Shown here piece after piece: positions 46,436-56,053 of a DNA stretch of 64,000 bases. Position 1 is the first letter of the stretch. Each line of letters starts with the position of its first letter. The stretch spans positions 186,001-250,000 of the forward strand of contig NZ_SGXL01000002.1 of the NCBI RefSeq assembly GCF_004216955.1, read 5' to 3'. Source of the DNA: Fictibacillus sp. BK138 (GTDB taxonomy: Bacteria > Bacillota > Bacilli > Bacillales > Fictibacillaceae). A program made the translations under genes and the position numbers. Below the pieces are notes generated by a model. That model saw only the letters and a program-made list of their open reading frames with translations, was not told where the DNA came from and did no database searches.

Positions 46436-48184
46436 TTAACGCATAATCGAAGGAAAGAGTAACCCTTTCTTTTTCACATCGTAAATGCCTCTTTGCGTAA
46501 TGCGGATATATGGCAAGTGTGTTGAAGAAAAGAATAGAAGAGAATAAATCGGATCTTCGTATTGATAGCCCCGGTCTCTTAAAGCGCTCGTTAGGGCTTT
46601 TTCTTCCTCTATTAGTTCTTCTACAGCAAGATTCGACATTCCTCCCGCTAACGGAAGATTAATCTCAGCTACCACTTTGCCTTTTTCGGTAAGTACGATC
46701 CCTCCACCTATTTCTTTTAATCGTTCAAACGCCAAAGACATATCTTTTTTGCTTTTGCCGATAATCAGCAAGTCACCTGTATTCGAGTACGAACTCGCAA
46801 ACCCATACAAATTTTTAGCAAAGCCCTTTACGATCGTGTTGGTCCGCCACTTTCCATCTTTATCGATCAGCATTAAGAAGCACTCATCTGAATCTTCGTT
46901 AATCTCTTCAGAAAAAGGATTGATCGATACATTATATGGTCGAGTGATGACACTATTGTACATTTCTATGCCAACAAGCCCTGAAAACGTAAAATCCTCA
47001 TCATTTAGATCCCAATCTATTTTTCTTCGCTGGATGCCGTGACCTTCCCAGTCGAACTCAAAATCAGCATCCTCACTCGTATCTACCCCATCACGTTTCA
47101 TCCATTTCCCTTTTGCCAAAACGGAAACTGGAAGAGGATTATGAACATCATCTAAAATATTTAAATGCGCCACACGCCCTGGAGCTACCATTCCAAATAG
47201 ATGGTCCATTCCGTAATATCGCGCAACGTTATACGAAACCATCATATAGGCATCCACCGGGTCTATGCCTGAATCCAGTGCGATCTCAAGCATTTTATCT
47301 GTAACGCCTTCCTCATAAAAAGCAGGAGTTGATCCGTCCGTCGTAAAGAAAATTCGTTCAAAATTCGAGATGCCTTCTTCCTTCATCTGCCGCAGCAGTT
47401 TCGGAAGGTCTGGACGAATCGATGAATAACGAAGGGATACTTGTAGTCCTGCATTCAGCCGGTCCATCACTTCTGTACCTGTCATTGCTTCATGATCGCA
47501 ATCGACACCAAGAAGCGTCATTGCGGTTAACGTTTTCTCTGATGCTCCCGGCAGATGTCCTTCAATCTTCTTGCCAGCTTTCTTCGTTTTCAGCATCCAA
47601 TGTAAAAGCGTATCATCACCTTGAAGAACTCGTGGCCAGCTCGTCAGTTCTCCGCCTTGCAATACATATGGGCTTTCCAGAAGTTTTTTAATCGATGTTT
47701 CCGAAAAATACTTCTCCTCTTCCGCGAGCTCCGTTTGTGCGTCATATCGGCACCACCAAAAGAAATTAGCAGGCATTTCGTTCACATCTTCCATAAAAGA
47801 AAGCGCTTTCGAAATATTCATTTCAAAAAGAAGCATGAAGTTATCGGCTAAAAATACAGATGTCCCGCGCTGCAATGCATATCGAGAGAGCGTCTGGGGA
47901 TTATAAAGTTGAAACGGATGACAATGTGGTTCAATGTATCCTGGCACAACAAATCGGCCTTCAAGATCCGTATATTCGGTACCCGTATCTTCAGCTGGGA
48001 GTTTTTCGCCAACATAGATAATACGGTCTTCTAAAATCCAGATGTTTGCCTTCGTCCATTTTTTAAGGGCGGTATTAAGGTAAGCTGCGTTTTTTAAGAC
48101 AAGAGACGGTGCCATTTCACCTTGAATGACGGCCACTTGTTTGCGCATTTGTGATTTATTCCAAAACGCGATGTGTTGGTTCAT
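46436..48184 (-). CDS. yerA: Adenine deaminase-like amidohydrolase YerA
   Basis: A 582-residue metal-dependent hydrolase. The metal-binding H-x-H is in PGYIEPHCHPFQL; other ligands are at EGHLPGAS and CDHEAMTG; the adenine deaminase C-terminal domain includes GGIVLTEKGKVVAEINLPLAGGMSNL. Length fits B. subtilis YerA (about 580), a putative adenine deaminase. Its position beside the purine operon fits purine salvage. ATG 48184 with ACAGGTGAA upstream is preferred; a start at 48307 would add 41 unrelated residues. Confidence 0.9.
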   Translation of the reverse strand: MNQHIAFWNKSQMRKQVAVIQGEMAPSLVLKNAAYLNTALKKWTKANIWILEDRIIYVGEKLPAEDTGTEYTDLEGRFVVPGYIEPHCHPFQLYNPQTLSRYALQRGTSVFLADNFMLLFEMNISKALSFMEDVNEMPANFFWWCRYDAQTELAEEEKYFSETSIKKLLESPYVLQGGELTSWPRVLQGDDTLLHWMLKTKKAGKKIEGHLPGASEKTLTAMTLLGVDCDHEAMTGTEVMDRLNAGLQVSLRYSSIRPDLPKLLRQMKEEGISNFERIFFTTDGSTPAFYEEGVTDKMLEIALDSGIDPVDAYMMVSYNVARYYGMDHLFGMVAPGRVAHLNILDDVHNPLPVSVLAKGKWMKRDGVDTSEDADFEFDWEGHGIQRRKIDWDLNDEDFTFSGLVGIEMYNSVITRPYNVSINPFSEEINEDSDECFLMLIDKDGKWRTNTIVKGFAKNLYGFASSYSNTGDLLIIGKSKKDMSLAFERLKEIGGGIVLTEKGKVVAEINLPLAGGMSNLAVEELIEEEKALTSALRDRGYQYEDPIYSLLFFSSTHLPYIRITQRGIYDVKKKGLLFPSIMR

Positions 48185-48275
48185 GTTGGATTCACCTGTC
48201 TTCTCTGAAAATTTCGTTTTTTCAAGAATACCATAATCACCAAGCAATTTGGTAAAAATCGAAAGGAGTATCTCA

Positions 48276-48536
48276 ATGAAACAAAATATTGGTTTAGTAA
48301 ACAGCATGATCCGTATTATTGCTGGCCTGACTTTACTCTCTGTTTACACGGCTAAATTAACAAGAAAGCCTTACAAAGAGTCATATTTTCTTATGATTAT
48401 GATGGCAGCGATGAAGGTGGCTGAAGGCATCGTACGTTATTGTCCGATGACAGATCTGCTTCATAAAAGCAAAGAAATGAACGATATGGATCTAGGAACT
48501 ATTGCAAAAGAAGGTTCACCATTTAATCCTTCTTAA
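48276..48536 (+). CDS. Small DUF2892-like membrane protein
   Basis: An 86-residue protein with two membrane helices. MIRIIAGLTLLSVYTA and YRYCP-like VRYCPMTDLL match the DUF2892 (YgaP-like inner membrane) pattern, including the C-P motif. GAAAGGAG lies 7 bases before ATG 48276. It is 14 bases before the MFS gene, so probably cotranscribed. Confidence 0.82.
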   Translation: MKQNIGLVNSMIRIIAGLTLLSVYTAKLTRKPYKESYFLMIMMAAMKVAEGIVRYCPMTDLLHKSKEMNDMDLGTIAKEGSPFNPS

Positions 48537-48550
48537 ATGTTAGGGGGCAT

Positions 48551-49825
48551 ATGATGCCGACACATTCCATATTAAAGGGTAATCGGCCACTTCTAAGTCT
48601 TTTGATCATTGTATTTATTACACATCTCGGATCATATCTCGTTCTTCCTGTTCTGCCTATTTTATTAAAAGTTGAAACTGGACTTAAAGCTGCCCAGATC
48701 GGATTTACTCTGGCAGTGATTTCGGTGTTCATGCAAACAGGGAGTGTGGTTGGAGGAGTTTTAGCTGACCGTACAGGAAGACGTTTTATTATAGCGATCG
48801 GAGCGCTGATTCGGGCGGCCGGTTTAATCGGTTTTGCCTATTTCTCATCGTACTATCTTGTCTTGTTAACAGCAGCTGTCAGCGGTCTTGGTCTTGGTCT
48901 AAACGCTCCTTCAACTAAAGCGTTTATCTCTTCGCTTGTAAAAGAAGACATGAGATCTACCGCGTTTTCGCTTCGCGGTATTTTTGCAAATATCGGGATG
49001 GCTCTTGCAGGCTTAACGGTGTTTGCGTTATTTACGGATAATTCCAGGCTCATTTTCATAACTGCTGCCGTGATTTATGTAAGTGCCAGTATAATTAGCT
49101 GGTTCTTCCTGCCAGCTGGCTGTGGCGATGAAAATTGTGGAGAGGTAAAGTGGAACGAATATAAAGAGGCGCTTAAAAACATTCCGTTTCTTGTGTTTGT
49201 GATCGCAACGATCTTTGTTTGGGCACTCTATGTACAGTTTGCACTCGTCTTGCCTCTGCGTGCTGAAAGCGTCTTGAAGAACGGCAAAGACATAAGCATC
49301 ATCTGGACGATTAACAGCATTACCGTCATTTTGGCACAGACGCTCATCACAAAAAACATCATCCGAAACATTCACCCTCTTACATCTGTCGGACTTGGAA
49401 CTGTTTTTATCGGATTATCACTTGGCAGTTTGTTTTTCGCAAACACTTTATTTTTCTTTGTGTTTACAGGGCTGATCTTTATCGTTGGCGAGATGCTCCT
49501 CATGCCTACTCTTGATACTTCCATTTCCCAGCTTGCCGCTGCTCGTTTTCTTGGCATGTTCTTTGGACTTGCAAGTGTTTTTACTGGTATTGGTGAAGCG
49601 ATCGGAAACTTTTTAGGCGGAAGACTATTCGAGCTTTCAGCAGGCGGAGAGAATGCAGCACCTTATATCGTTTACGCCATTGCAGGAATCGTAATTTTTA
49701 TGGGCATGCAGCTTTTAAGAAGATGGGGACCGCTTAACATTATTCAGCCTCCAAAACCAGCTGATACAGCATCACCCATCACTGATTCAGCATCATCTCA
49801 TCCCAATCCAATAAAAGAAAGCTGA
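48551..49825 (+). CDS. MFS transporter
   Basis: A 424-residue 12-helix major facilitator. The signature between helices 2 and 3 is GVLADRTGRRFIIAIG, and motif C-like GLGLGLNAPSTKAFISSLV follows in helix 5, suggesting a drug-efflux type exporter. AGGGGG precedes tandem ATG codons (48551 or 48554). C-terminal Ser/Pro-rich tail. Substrate unknown. Confidence 0.87.
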   Translation: MMPTHSILKGNRPLLSLLIIVFITHLGSYLVLPVLPILLKVETGLKAAQIGFTLAVISVFMQTGSVVGGVLADRTGRRFIIAIGALIRAAGLIGFAYFSSYYLVLLTAAVSGLGLGLNAPSTKAFISSLVKEDMRSTAFSLRGIFANIGMALAGLTVFALFTDNSRLIFITAAVIYVSASIISWFFLPAGCGDENCGEVKWNEYKEALKNIPFLVFVIATIFVWALYVQFALVLPLRAESVLKNGKDISIIWTINSITVILAQTLITKNIIRNIHPLTSVGLGTVFIGLSLGSLFFANTLFFFVFTGLIFIVGEMLLMPTLDTSISQLAAARFLGMFFGLASVFTGIGEAIGNFLGGRLFELSAGGENAAPYIVYAIAGIVIFMGMQLLRRWGPLNIIQPPKPADTASPITDSASSHPNPIKES

Positions 49826-49862
49826 CTTGCCAAAGAATCTTTCTTCGGTAAGTCAGCTTGAT
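49818..49862. terminator. Bidirectional terminator between the MFS gene and the purine operon end
   Basis: AAGCTGACTTGCC and GGTAAGTCAGCTT arms with one G-U pair. On the minus strand it is followed by TCTTTTATT, fitting the end of pur operon transcription; it overlaps the MFS stop codon. Confidence 0.82.
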
Positions 49863-49880
49863 TCAAAAGGAGAAAGCCTT

Positions 49881-49985
49881 ATGAACTATGAATACTTAAT
49901 GGATACTGCTTTTCTTTATATATTGCTCATCGGCGGAATTATCGCCATCACTTTCGTTTTTATTAAGAAGAGACGTGTGAAATAG
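49881..49985 (+). CDS. EYxxD motif small membrane protein (34 residues)
   Basis: A very short gene: MNYEYLMDTAFLYILLIGGI then a hydrophobic stretch and KKRRVK. It has the EYxxD signature (EYLMD), one membrane helix (residues 10-28) and a basic end, so the N-terminus should face out. AAAAGGAG lies 8-9 bases before the ATG. I recall a family named for this motif. It overlaps the 3' end of purD by 23 bases on the opposite strand. Confidence 0.8.
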   Translation: MNYEYLMDTAFLYILLIGGIIAITFVFIKKRRVK

Positions 49986-51231
49986 CTTTATAACCAATAT
50001 CTTTGCGATAAAAAGATCCTTCGCACGTAATCTTTTTCATTTCTTCGTAAACTTTTCGTTGTGCTTCTTCTAGCGTAACACCTTTTGAAGCAGCCAGAAG
50101 CACTCTACCGCCATCTGTCATTAATGCATCTCTTGAGCTTTTAGTACCTGCATGAAACACATTCGTGTTGTCATGAATTTCTTTAAGTCCTTTAATAAGC
50201 TGAGGTTCAGATGATGAAACAGGATACCCTGCTGATGCAAGAACAACACCGAGTACAGACTCATCCGACCACTTAAGCTCTGGCTTTTTGCCATCTAATA
50301 ATGAGACCAGCAATTCTCCAAGATCATTTTCAAGCCTCGGTAAAATCACTTGTGTTTCCGGGTCACCGAAACGCGCATTGAACTCTATCACTTTTGGTCC
50401 TTCTTTTGTTAGGATCAACCCTGCATAAAGGATGCCGGTAAACGGTGTACCTTCTTTTTTCATCGCCGCAACAGTCGGCAGCACAATGTCGTGAATCGCT
50501 TTTTGAACAGCTGCATCAGGAATTTGTGGAACAGGCGAATAAGCTCCCATGCCGCCTGTGTTTGGCCCTTCGTCTCCGTCGTACGCTCGCTTATGATCTT
50601 GCGCGATCTCCATCGGAAGTACGATTTCGTCATGCACGAACGACATTAACGAGAACTCTTCACCTTCTAAGAATTCCTCTACAACGACTTTTTCACTGGC
50701 TGCACCAAACCGTTTGTCTACCATAAGTTCGTACAAGCCATCTTCAGCTTCCTCCTGCGTTGCCGCAACAATAACTCCCTTGCCTGCTGCAAGGCCGTCC
50801 GCTTTTAATACGATAGGCGCACCTTTTTCTCTTATATAGCTAAGCGCTAGATCGTAATTCGTAAACGTTTCTGATGAGGCAGTCGGGATCCCGTACTTTT
50901 GCATGAGGTTTTTGGCGAAAGACTTACTTCCTTCAATCTGTGCCGCAGCTTTTGATGGTCCGAAGATTCTAAGTCCCGCTTCTTGAAACTGATCCACGAT
51001 TCCGTTAAGAAGAGGTACTTCAGGTCCTACAAACGTCAGATCGATCTCTTTTGACTTTGCAAAAGCTACAAGTTCATCAATCTCGTTTTCCTTAATCGGT
51101 ACATTTACAGCGATTTTTTCTGTCCCAGGGTTACCTGGTGCTGCATATACGCGTGAAACACTTGGGCTATTGGTAAACTTCCAAACAAGCGCATGCTCAC
51201 GTCCGCCTTTTCCGATAACAAGAACTTTCAT
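49963..51231 (-). CDS. purD: Phosphoribosylamine-glycine ligase (GAR synthetase)
   Basis: A 422-residue ATP-grasp enzyme; step 2 of purine synthesis. KVLVIGKGGREHALVWK at the start, VLKADGLAAGKGVIV (ATP-grasp) and IEFNARFGDPETQVILPRL (metal and phosphate site). Last gene of the operon, but 226 bases after purH, and that gap carries array C. Confidence 0.97.
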   Translation of the reverse strand: MKVLVIGKGGREHALVWKFTNSPSVSRVYAAPGNPGTEKIAVNVPIKENEIDELVAFAKSKEIDLTFVGPEVPLLNGIVDQFQEAGLRIFGPSKAAAQIEGSKSFAKNLMQKYGIPTASSETFTNYDLALSYIREKGAPIVLKADGLAAGKGVIVAATQEEAEDGLYELMVDKRFGAASEKVVVEEFLEGEEFSLMSFVHDEIVLPMEIAQDHKRAYDGDEGPNTGGMGAYSPVPQIPDAAVQKAIHDIVLPTVAAMKKEGTPFTGILYAGLILTKEGPKVIEFNARFGDPETQVILPRLENDLGELLVSLLDGKKPELKWSDESVLGVVLASAGYPVSSSEPQLIKGLKEIHDNTNVFHAGTKSSRDALMTDGGRVLLAASKGVTLEEAQRKVYEEMKKITCEGSFYRKDIGYKAISHVSS

Positions 51232-51292
51232 GGACGCTGCCTCCTTTAAATGTTGTAAGACTGGTATCCCATGTCCTTTACAGATGAAATTT

Positions 51293-51432
51293 CACGGTAC
51301 GTGTTCTTATATTTGTTACACGTTCGCTCAAACTTATTGGGGTTTCGCTCAAAAACGCCGAGTTACGCTCAAGATTTTCTCGCTACGCTCAAAATGCCTT
51401 AAGTTTCGCTCAAAATCTCCATTCTTCGCTCA
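51293..51432 (+). repeat. Phased intergenic array C inside the pur operon: six TTCGCTCA-type cores
   Basis: Head CACGGTACGTGTTCTTATAT...TTACACG as in arrays A and B. Cores at 51323, 51344, 51364 (TACGCTCA), 51384 (TACGCTCA), 51405 and 51425, otherwise TTCGCTCA; intervals 21, 20, 20, 21, 20. It lies in the purH-purD gap, head on the purD side. Confidence 0.9.
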
Positions 51433-51457
51433 TAGTCTTCATTTTTACCTAAAAAGC

Positions 51458-52996
51458 TTAATGTCTAAAGTGCCTTACACCTGTAAACACCATCGTAATG
51501 CCGTGTTCGTCTGCTTTTTTGATTGAATCTTCGTCCTTAATGGACCCTCCTGGCTGAATAATCGCCGTTACTCCAGCGCGTGCCGCCGCTTCAACGGTAT
51601 CATCCATCGGGAAGAACGCATCGGATCCAAGCGCAGAACCTTTTGCACGTTCGCCAGCTTGTTCAATGGCAATCTTCGCTGCACCAACACGATTCATCTG
51701 ACCAGCTCCAACACCAACTGTCATTTCGTCCTTCGCAAGTACGATCGCATTTGATTTAACGTGTTTTACAACTTTCCAAGCAAGTTTCAGGTCTTTCCAT
51801 TCCTGCTCAGTCGGCTGGCGTTTTGTAGGAATGGTTACATTCGCGTCATCTAGTCCATAAACATCTTCATCCTGAACTAGCATCCCGCCAGAAACAGTCG
51901 TAACTTTTTTCGCGATCCCTTTTCCATCTGTAAAATCGAGCTTCAACAGACGGATGTTCTTTTTCTTTGTTAAAATTTCTAAAGCTTCGTCTGTAAACGA
52001 AGGAGCAATAATGATCTCTAAGAAAATTTCCGCTAATTTCTCTGCCGTCTCAGCATCAATTTCTGTGTTTGAAGCGATGATTCCGCCAAAGATTGAAACC
52101 GGATCTGCTTCAAAAGCGCGTGTATAAGCTTCCAGTACCGTTGAACCTGTACCAACTCCACATGGGTTCATATGTTTCACTGCAACAACAGCCGGGTCAG
52201 AGAACTCTTTTACGATAGAAAGTGCTGCATCAGCGTCATTGATGTTGTTGTATGAAAGTTCTTTCCCGTGAAGCTGTTCTGCATTTGTTAATGAAAGTGA
52301 TCCTGCGAGCGGATTTGCATAGAACGCCGCTTTTTGATGAGGGTTTTCCCCATAACGAAGATCTTGCTTCTTTTCAAATGTGACAGTAAATGATTCTGGG
52401 TGCTCTTCTTCTACAGCTGCTGTTAAGTATTCCGCAATCAGCGCGTCATACGCTGCAGTGTGGCGGAAAGTCTTCGCTGCAAGTCTGCGGCGCGTCTCTT
52501 CACTAACTGAACCCACGCTCTCTAGTTCACCTGCAACTGTCTCATAATCTTTCGGATCAACTACAACCGTTACATAAGCATGATTTTTTGCTGCAGAACG
52601 AAGCATGCTCGGTCCGCCGATATCAATATTCTCAATCGCATCAGAAAAAGTTGTATCTTCTTTTGCGATGGTTTCTTTAAATGGATATAAGTTCACGACA
52701 ACAAGATCGATCGGTGCAATCTCATTTTCATGCATCGCTTGTTTGTGTGTTTCGTTGTCACGGACAGCAAGAAGCCCGCCGTGAATTTTCGGATGCAATG
52801 TTTTTACACGTCCGTCCATGATCTCAGGAAAACCTGTTACTTCGGAGATTCCGATGACTGGAATTCCTGCTTCTTCTAATGCTTTTTTTGTTCCGCCCGT
52901 CGAGATGATCTCTACACCATGACTCGCTAATTTTTCTGCAAAAGGAAGCAAGCCTTCTTTATTGGATACGGAAACTAGTGCTCGTTTAATGGTCAT
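51458..52996 (-). CDS. purH: Bifunctional AICAR formyltransferase/IMP cyclohydrolase
   Basis: A 512-residue bifunctional enzyme for the last two steps of IMP synthesis. N-terminal MGS-like cyclohydrolase domain ([26 protein letters not shown]) and C-terminal formyltransferase domain with [25 protein letters not shown] and the terminal [18 protein letters not shown]. Overlaps purN by 4 bases. Confidence 0.97.
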   Translation of the reverse strand: MTIKRALVSVSNKEGLLPFAEKLASHGVEIISTGGTKKALEEAGIPVIGISEVTGFPEIMDGRVKTLHPKIHGGLLAVRDNETHKQAMHENEIAPIDLVVVNLYPFKETIAKEDTTFSDAIENIDIGGPSMLRSAAKNHAYVTVVVDPKDYETVAGELESVGSVSEETRRRLAAKTFRHTAAYDALIAEYLTAAVEEEHPESFTVTFEKKQDLRYGENPHQKAAFYANPLAGSLSLTNAEQLHGKELSYNNINDADAALSIVKEFSDPAVVAVKHMNPCGVGTGSTVLEAYTRAFEADPVSIFGGIIASNTEIDAETAEKLAEIFLEIIIAPSFTDEALEILTKKKNIRLLKLDFTDGKGIAKKVTTVSGGMLVQDEDVYGLDDANVTIPTKRQPTEQEWKDLKLAWKVVKHVKSNAIVLAKDEMTVGVGAGQMNRVGAAKIAIEQAGERAKGSALGSDAFFPMDDTVEAAARAGVTAIIQPGGSIKDEDSIKKADEHGITMVFTGVRHFRH

Positions 52997-53583
52997 TGTA
53001 CAATGCCTCCTACGGTGTCTCTTTGTAATAGTTTGTTTATGATGGCTGGGTACAATTGATGTTCGGCTTTCTGTATACGCTCCTGCAACGTTTCTCTTGT
53101 ATCTCCAGGCAATACCGGAATTTTCACTTGTTCAATGATCGGTCCTGTGTCCATTCCGCTGTCTACATAATGAACGGTAACGCCTGTTTCTGCAACATTC
53201 GCTTCTAAAGCCTGGCCGACTGCATCCTTGCCTGGAAATGCAGGCAGGAAAGAAGGATGTATGTTTACGATCCTTCCTTCATATGCATCCAGCAGCACGC
53301 TGCCGATTAGCCGCATATAGCCTGCAAGTACAATAAACTCAACGCTATGTGCTTCAAGTTCATTCACAATCTCTTGTTCAAAATGAGCTTTTGAGGCAAA
53401 CGTATTCGGTACAAAAGTAAAAATCGGGATGTTAAATTTACGGGCTCTTTCGATGACCTTTGCTCCGGGCTTGTCACATACTAAAAGCTGTATGTCAGCA
53501 TTAAGCGTTCCATTGTCCACAGCGTCTGCAATCGCTTGAAAGTTGCTTCCGCTTCCTGAAGCAAACACAGCTATTCTTTTCAT
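52993..53583 (-). CDS. purN: Phosphoribosylglycinamide formyltransferase
   Basis: A 196-residue enzyme transferring a formyl group from 10-formyl-THF to [35 protein letters not shown] (catalytic His) and [14 protein letters not shown] (Asp) are the active-site motifs. Overlaps both purM and purH by 4 bases, an efficient translational coupling. Confidence 0.96.
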   Translation of the reverse strand: MKRIAVFASGSGSNFQAIADAVDNGTLNADIQLLVCDKPGAKVIERARKFNIPIFTFVPNTFASKAHFEQEIVNELEAHSVEFIVLAGYMRLIGSVLLDAYEGRIVNIHPSFLPAFPGKDAVGQALEANVAETGVTVHYVDSGMDTGPIIEQVKIPVLPGDTRETLQERIQKAEHQLYPAIINKLLQRDTVGGIVQ

Positions 53584-54620
53584 TCGATCGATCCTCCGCC
53601 AAAAATAACACCTTCACCTTTTTTAACACGTCCGATAATGTACGGCTTCTCACCCGTTTCCTCTAAAAGACGGATGATCGGCAGCATGTTTTCTTCTGAG
53701 ACCGCAAGAACCATGCCGATTCCCATATTAAACGTAGTAAACATTTCTTTGCGCGTGAGGCTGCCTTTTTCTTCGATCAGATCAAAAACTGGAGGAACCG
53801 GCCATGAGCCATAATCAATTTCTGCAGCAAGCCCTTCAGGCAGCATGCGCGGAATGTTTTCGATAAAACCACCGCCTGTAATGTGAGCCACACCATTTAC
53901 ATCGTATTTATTAAAAACTTCCAATAACGGTTTAACATAGATTCGTGTTGGGGTCAGAAGCTCTTCACCAAGCGGTTTAGACAACCCGTTATATAGTTCC
54001 TGCAAATCCAATCCAGCGTCCTCTAATAAAACCTTTCGAACAAGAGAAAAGCCGTTTGAGTGCAGGCCGTTTGAAGCAAGTCCGATCAACACATCGTTCT
54101 CTCCAATTCGAGAGCCGTTAATCAGCTTAGATTTCTCAGCAATTCCAACTGTAAAACCTGCAAGGTCATACTCCTCACTGCTGTACATGCCTGGCATCTC
54201 GGCAGTCTCTCCCCCGATAAGAGCGCAGCCTGCCTGCTCGCAGCCGTCTGCGATGCCTTTTACGATCTGTTCAATTTTTTCAGGGTGAAGTGTGCCGCAA
54301 GCAATATAGTCCAGGAAATAAAGCGGCTCTGCTCCTTGCGCGACGATATCGTTCACACACATGGCTACTGCATCGACACCGATCGTATCGTGTTTATCAG
54401 TTGCAAAAGCGAGCATCAATTTCGTTCCTACTCCGTCTGTTCCGGAAACAAGCACAGGCTCCTTGTGTGAGAAACCTGACAGATCAAACATCGCACCAAA
54501 TCCTCCAAGTCCAGCAAGCACTTCTGGACGTTTTGTTCTAAGTGCATGTATCTTGATCCGGTCAACCGCTTCATAACCTGCTTCGATATTCACTCCCGCT
54601 TGCTTATATGCTTCTGCCAT
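53580..54620 (-). CDS. purM: Phosphoribosylformylglycinamidine cyclo-ligase (AIR synthetase)
   Basis: A 346-residue ATP-dependent cyclase. [26 protein letters not shown] and [17 protein letters not shown] are the conserved ATP/FGAM motifs. It is 14 bases after purF and overlaps purN by 4 bases. Confidence 0.97.
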   Translation of the reverse strand: MAEAYKQAGVNIEAGYEAVDRIKIHALRTKRPEVLAGLGGFGAMFDLSGFSHKEPVLVSGTDGVGTKLMLAFATDKHDTIGVDAVAMCVNDIVAQGAEPLYFLDYIACGTLHPEKIEQIVKGIADGCEQAGCALIGGETAEMPGMYSSEEYDLAGFTVGIAEKSKLINGSRIGENDVLIGLASNGLHSNGFSLVRKVLLEDAGLDLQELYNGLSKPLGEELLTPTRIYVKPLLEVFNKYDVNGVAHITGGGFIENIPRMLPEGLAAEIDYGSWPVPPVFDLIEEKGSLTRKEMFTTFNMGIGMVLAVSEENMLPIIRLLEETGEKPYIIGRVKKGEGVIFGGGSIE

Positions 54621-54634
54621 CGACTTCTCCCCCT

Positions 54635-56053
54635 TTAAACAAGCTCTTTTTCATATGGTAAAACTGTATCTGGATAAATTTCTGTCGGATAACGTCCTGT
54701 AAAACAAGCTAAACACTGACCGCAGTTCGGTTCTGAGTTCGAGCGGCCAATCCCCTCCATCAATCCTTCAACAGAAATAAATGATAAAGAATCAGCTCCG
54801 ATAATTTCTCGGATCTCATCAACTGAATGTTTTGATGCAATGAGTTCTGCACGCTCTGACGTATCGATTCCGTAGTAGCATGGATGGGCGATCGGCGGTG
54901 CTGTAATTCTCACATGCACCTCTGTAGCGCCCGCGGCACGCAGCATTTTAACGATACGGCGGCTAGTTGTGCCTCGAACGATCGAGTCATCTACCATCAC
55001 AACACGTTTGCCTTCCACAATTCCTCGAACGGGTGAAAGCTTCATCTTCACTCCAAGTTCGCGCAGTTCTTGTGAAGGCTGGATGAATGTTCTTCCTACA
55101 TAACGGTTTTTAATCAAGCCGATCTCATAAGGAATTCCGGATGCTTCCGCATAACCGATCGCGGCTGAAATACTTGAATCAGGAACACCTGTTACTACAT
55201 CTGCTTCAACTGGTGCTTCTTCAAACATCTTCTTCCCAAGACTTTTTCGTGCAGCATGAACGTTAATTCCTTCAATATTGCTGTCTGGTCTTGAAAAATA
55301 AATATATTCCATCGAACACATGGAGCGCTGTACAGAAGTTGAGAAGCGGTCTACCGTTAACCCGTCTTCGTTAATGATTAGTAGTTCTCCAGGCTGCACG
55401 TCACGAACGTATGTTGCACCGATTACATCAAACGCACATGTTTCAGAAGCTACAACATAAGCATCACCCAGCATGCCTAATGACAATGGACGCAAGCCGT
55501 TCGGATCTAATGCCACCATCATCTCGTTTTCTGTCATGACTAAAAACGCGTAAGCACCTTTTAACATCGTAAGTGCGTTCTGTACTTTTTCCTTTAATGT
55601 AAAATATCCGCTGCGCTTGATTAAGTGAGCAAGCACTTCCGTATCAGATGTCGTCTGAAAGATGCTTCCTTGTGACTCCAGCTGATGTTTCAATGCATTG
55701 GCATTCACTAAATTTCCGTTATGCGCTAATGCGAGTGAACTCGTTTGCGAGCGGAATAAGAGAGGCTGAACGTTTGCAAGCTCATTTCCGCCAGCGGTTG
55801 AATACCTGACATGACCAATCGCACCATGTCCAATCAAACCTTCTAACTCGCCTTTGCTAAAAACGTCATTCACGAGACCGCTTCCTTTATGGATGCGGAG
55901 GCGCTCTCCATCCGTTACAACAATTCCAGCACCCTCTTGCCCACGATGCTGCAGGCTGTGAAGACCATAATACGTTAACTGTGCGGCGTCAGGGTGACCC
56001 CAAATACCAAATACGCCGCATTCTTCGTTTAAACCTTTGATGTCAGCAAGCAT
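54635..56053 (-). CDS. purF: Amidophosphoribosyltransferase
   Basis: A 472-residue first enzyme of the pathway. Propeptide [11 protein letters not shown] precedes the catalytic Cys in CGVFGIWGH (Ntn glutaminase domain); PRTase motif [14 protein letters not shown] binds PRPP. Cys residues at CSMEYIY and [10 protein letters not shown] are those that bind the [4Fe-4S] cluster in the B. subtilis enzyme. The start overlaps the end of purL by 25 bases. Confidence 0.97.
   Translation of the reverse strand: MLADIKGLNEECGVFGIWGHPDAAQLTYYGLHSLQHRGQEGAGIVVTDGERLRIHKGSGLVNDVFSKGELEGLIGHGAIGHVRYSTAGGNELANVQPLLFRSQTSSLALAHNGNLVNANALKHQLESQGSIFQTTSDTEVLAHLIKRSGYFTLKEKVQNALTMLKGAYAFLVMTENEMMVALDPNGLRPLSLGMLGDAYVVASETCAFDVIGATYVRDVQPGELLIINEDGLTVDRFSTSVQRSMCSMEYIYFSRPDSNIEGINVHAARKSLGKKMFEEAPVEADVVTGVPDSSISAAIGYAEASGIPYEIGLIKNRYVGRTFIQPSQELRELGVKMKLSPVRGIVEGKRVVMVDDSIVRGTTSRRIVKMLRAAGATEVHVRITAPPIAHPCYYGIDTSERAELIASKHSVDEIREIIGADSLSFISVEGLMEGIGRSNSEPNCGQCLACFTGRYPTEIYPDTVLPYEKELV

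Noticed and set aside
48185-48307. N-terminal extension of YerA
   Set aside because: Lacks a ribosome binding site and overlaps the promoter region of the divergent DUF2892-like gene; ATG 48184 fits the family length.
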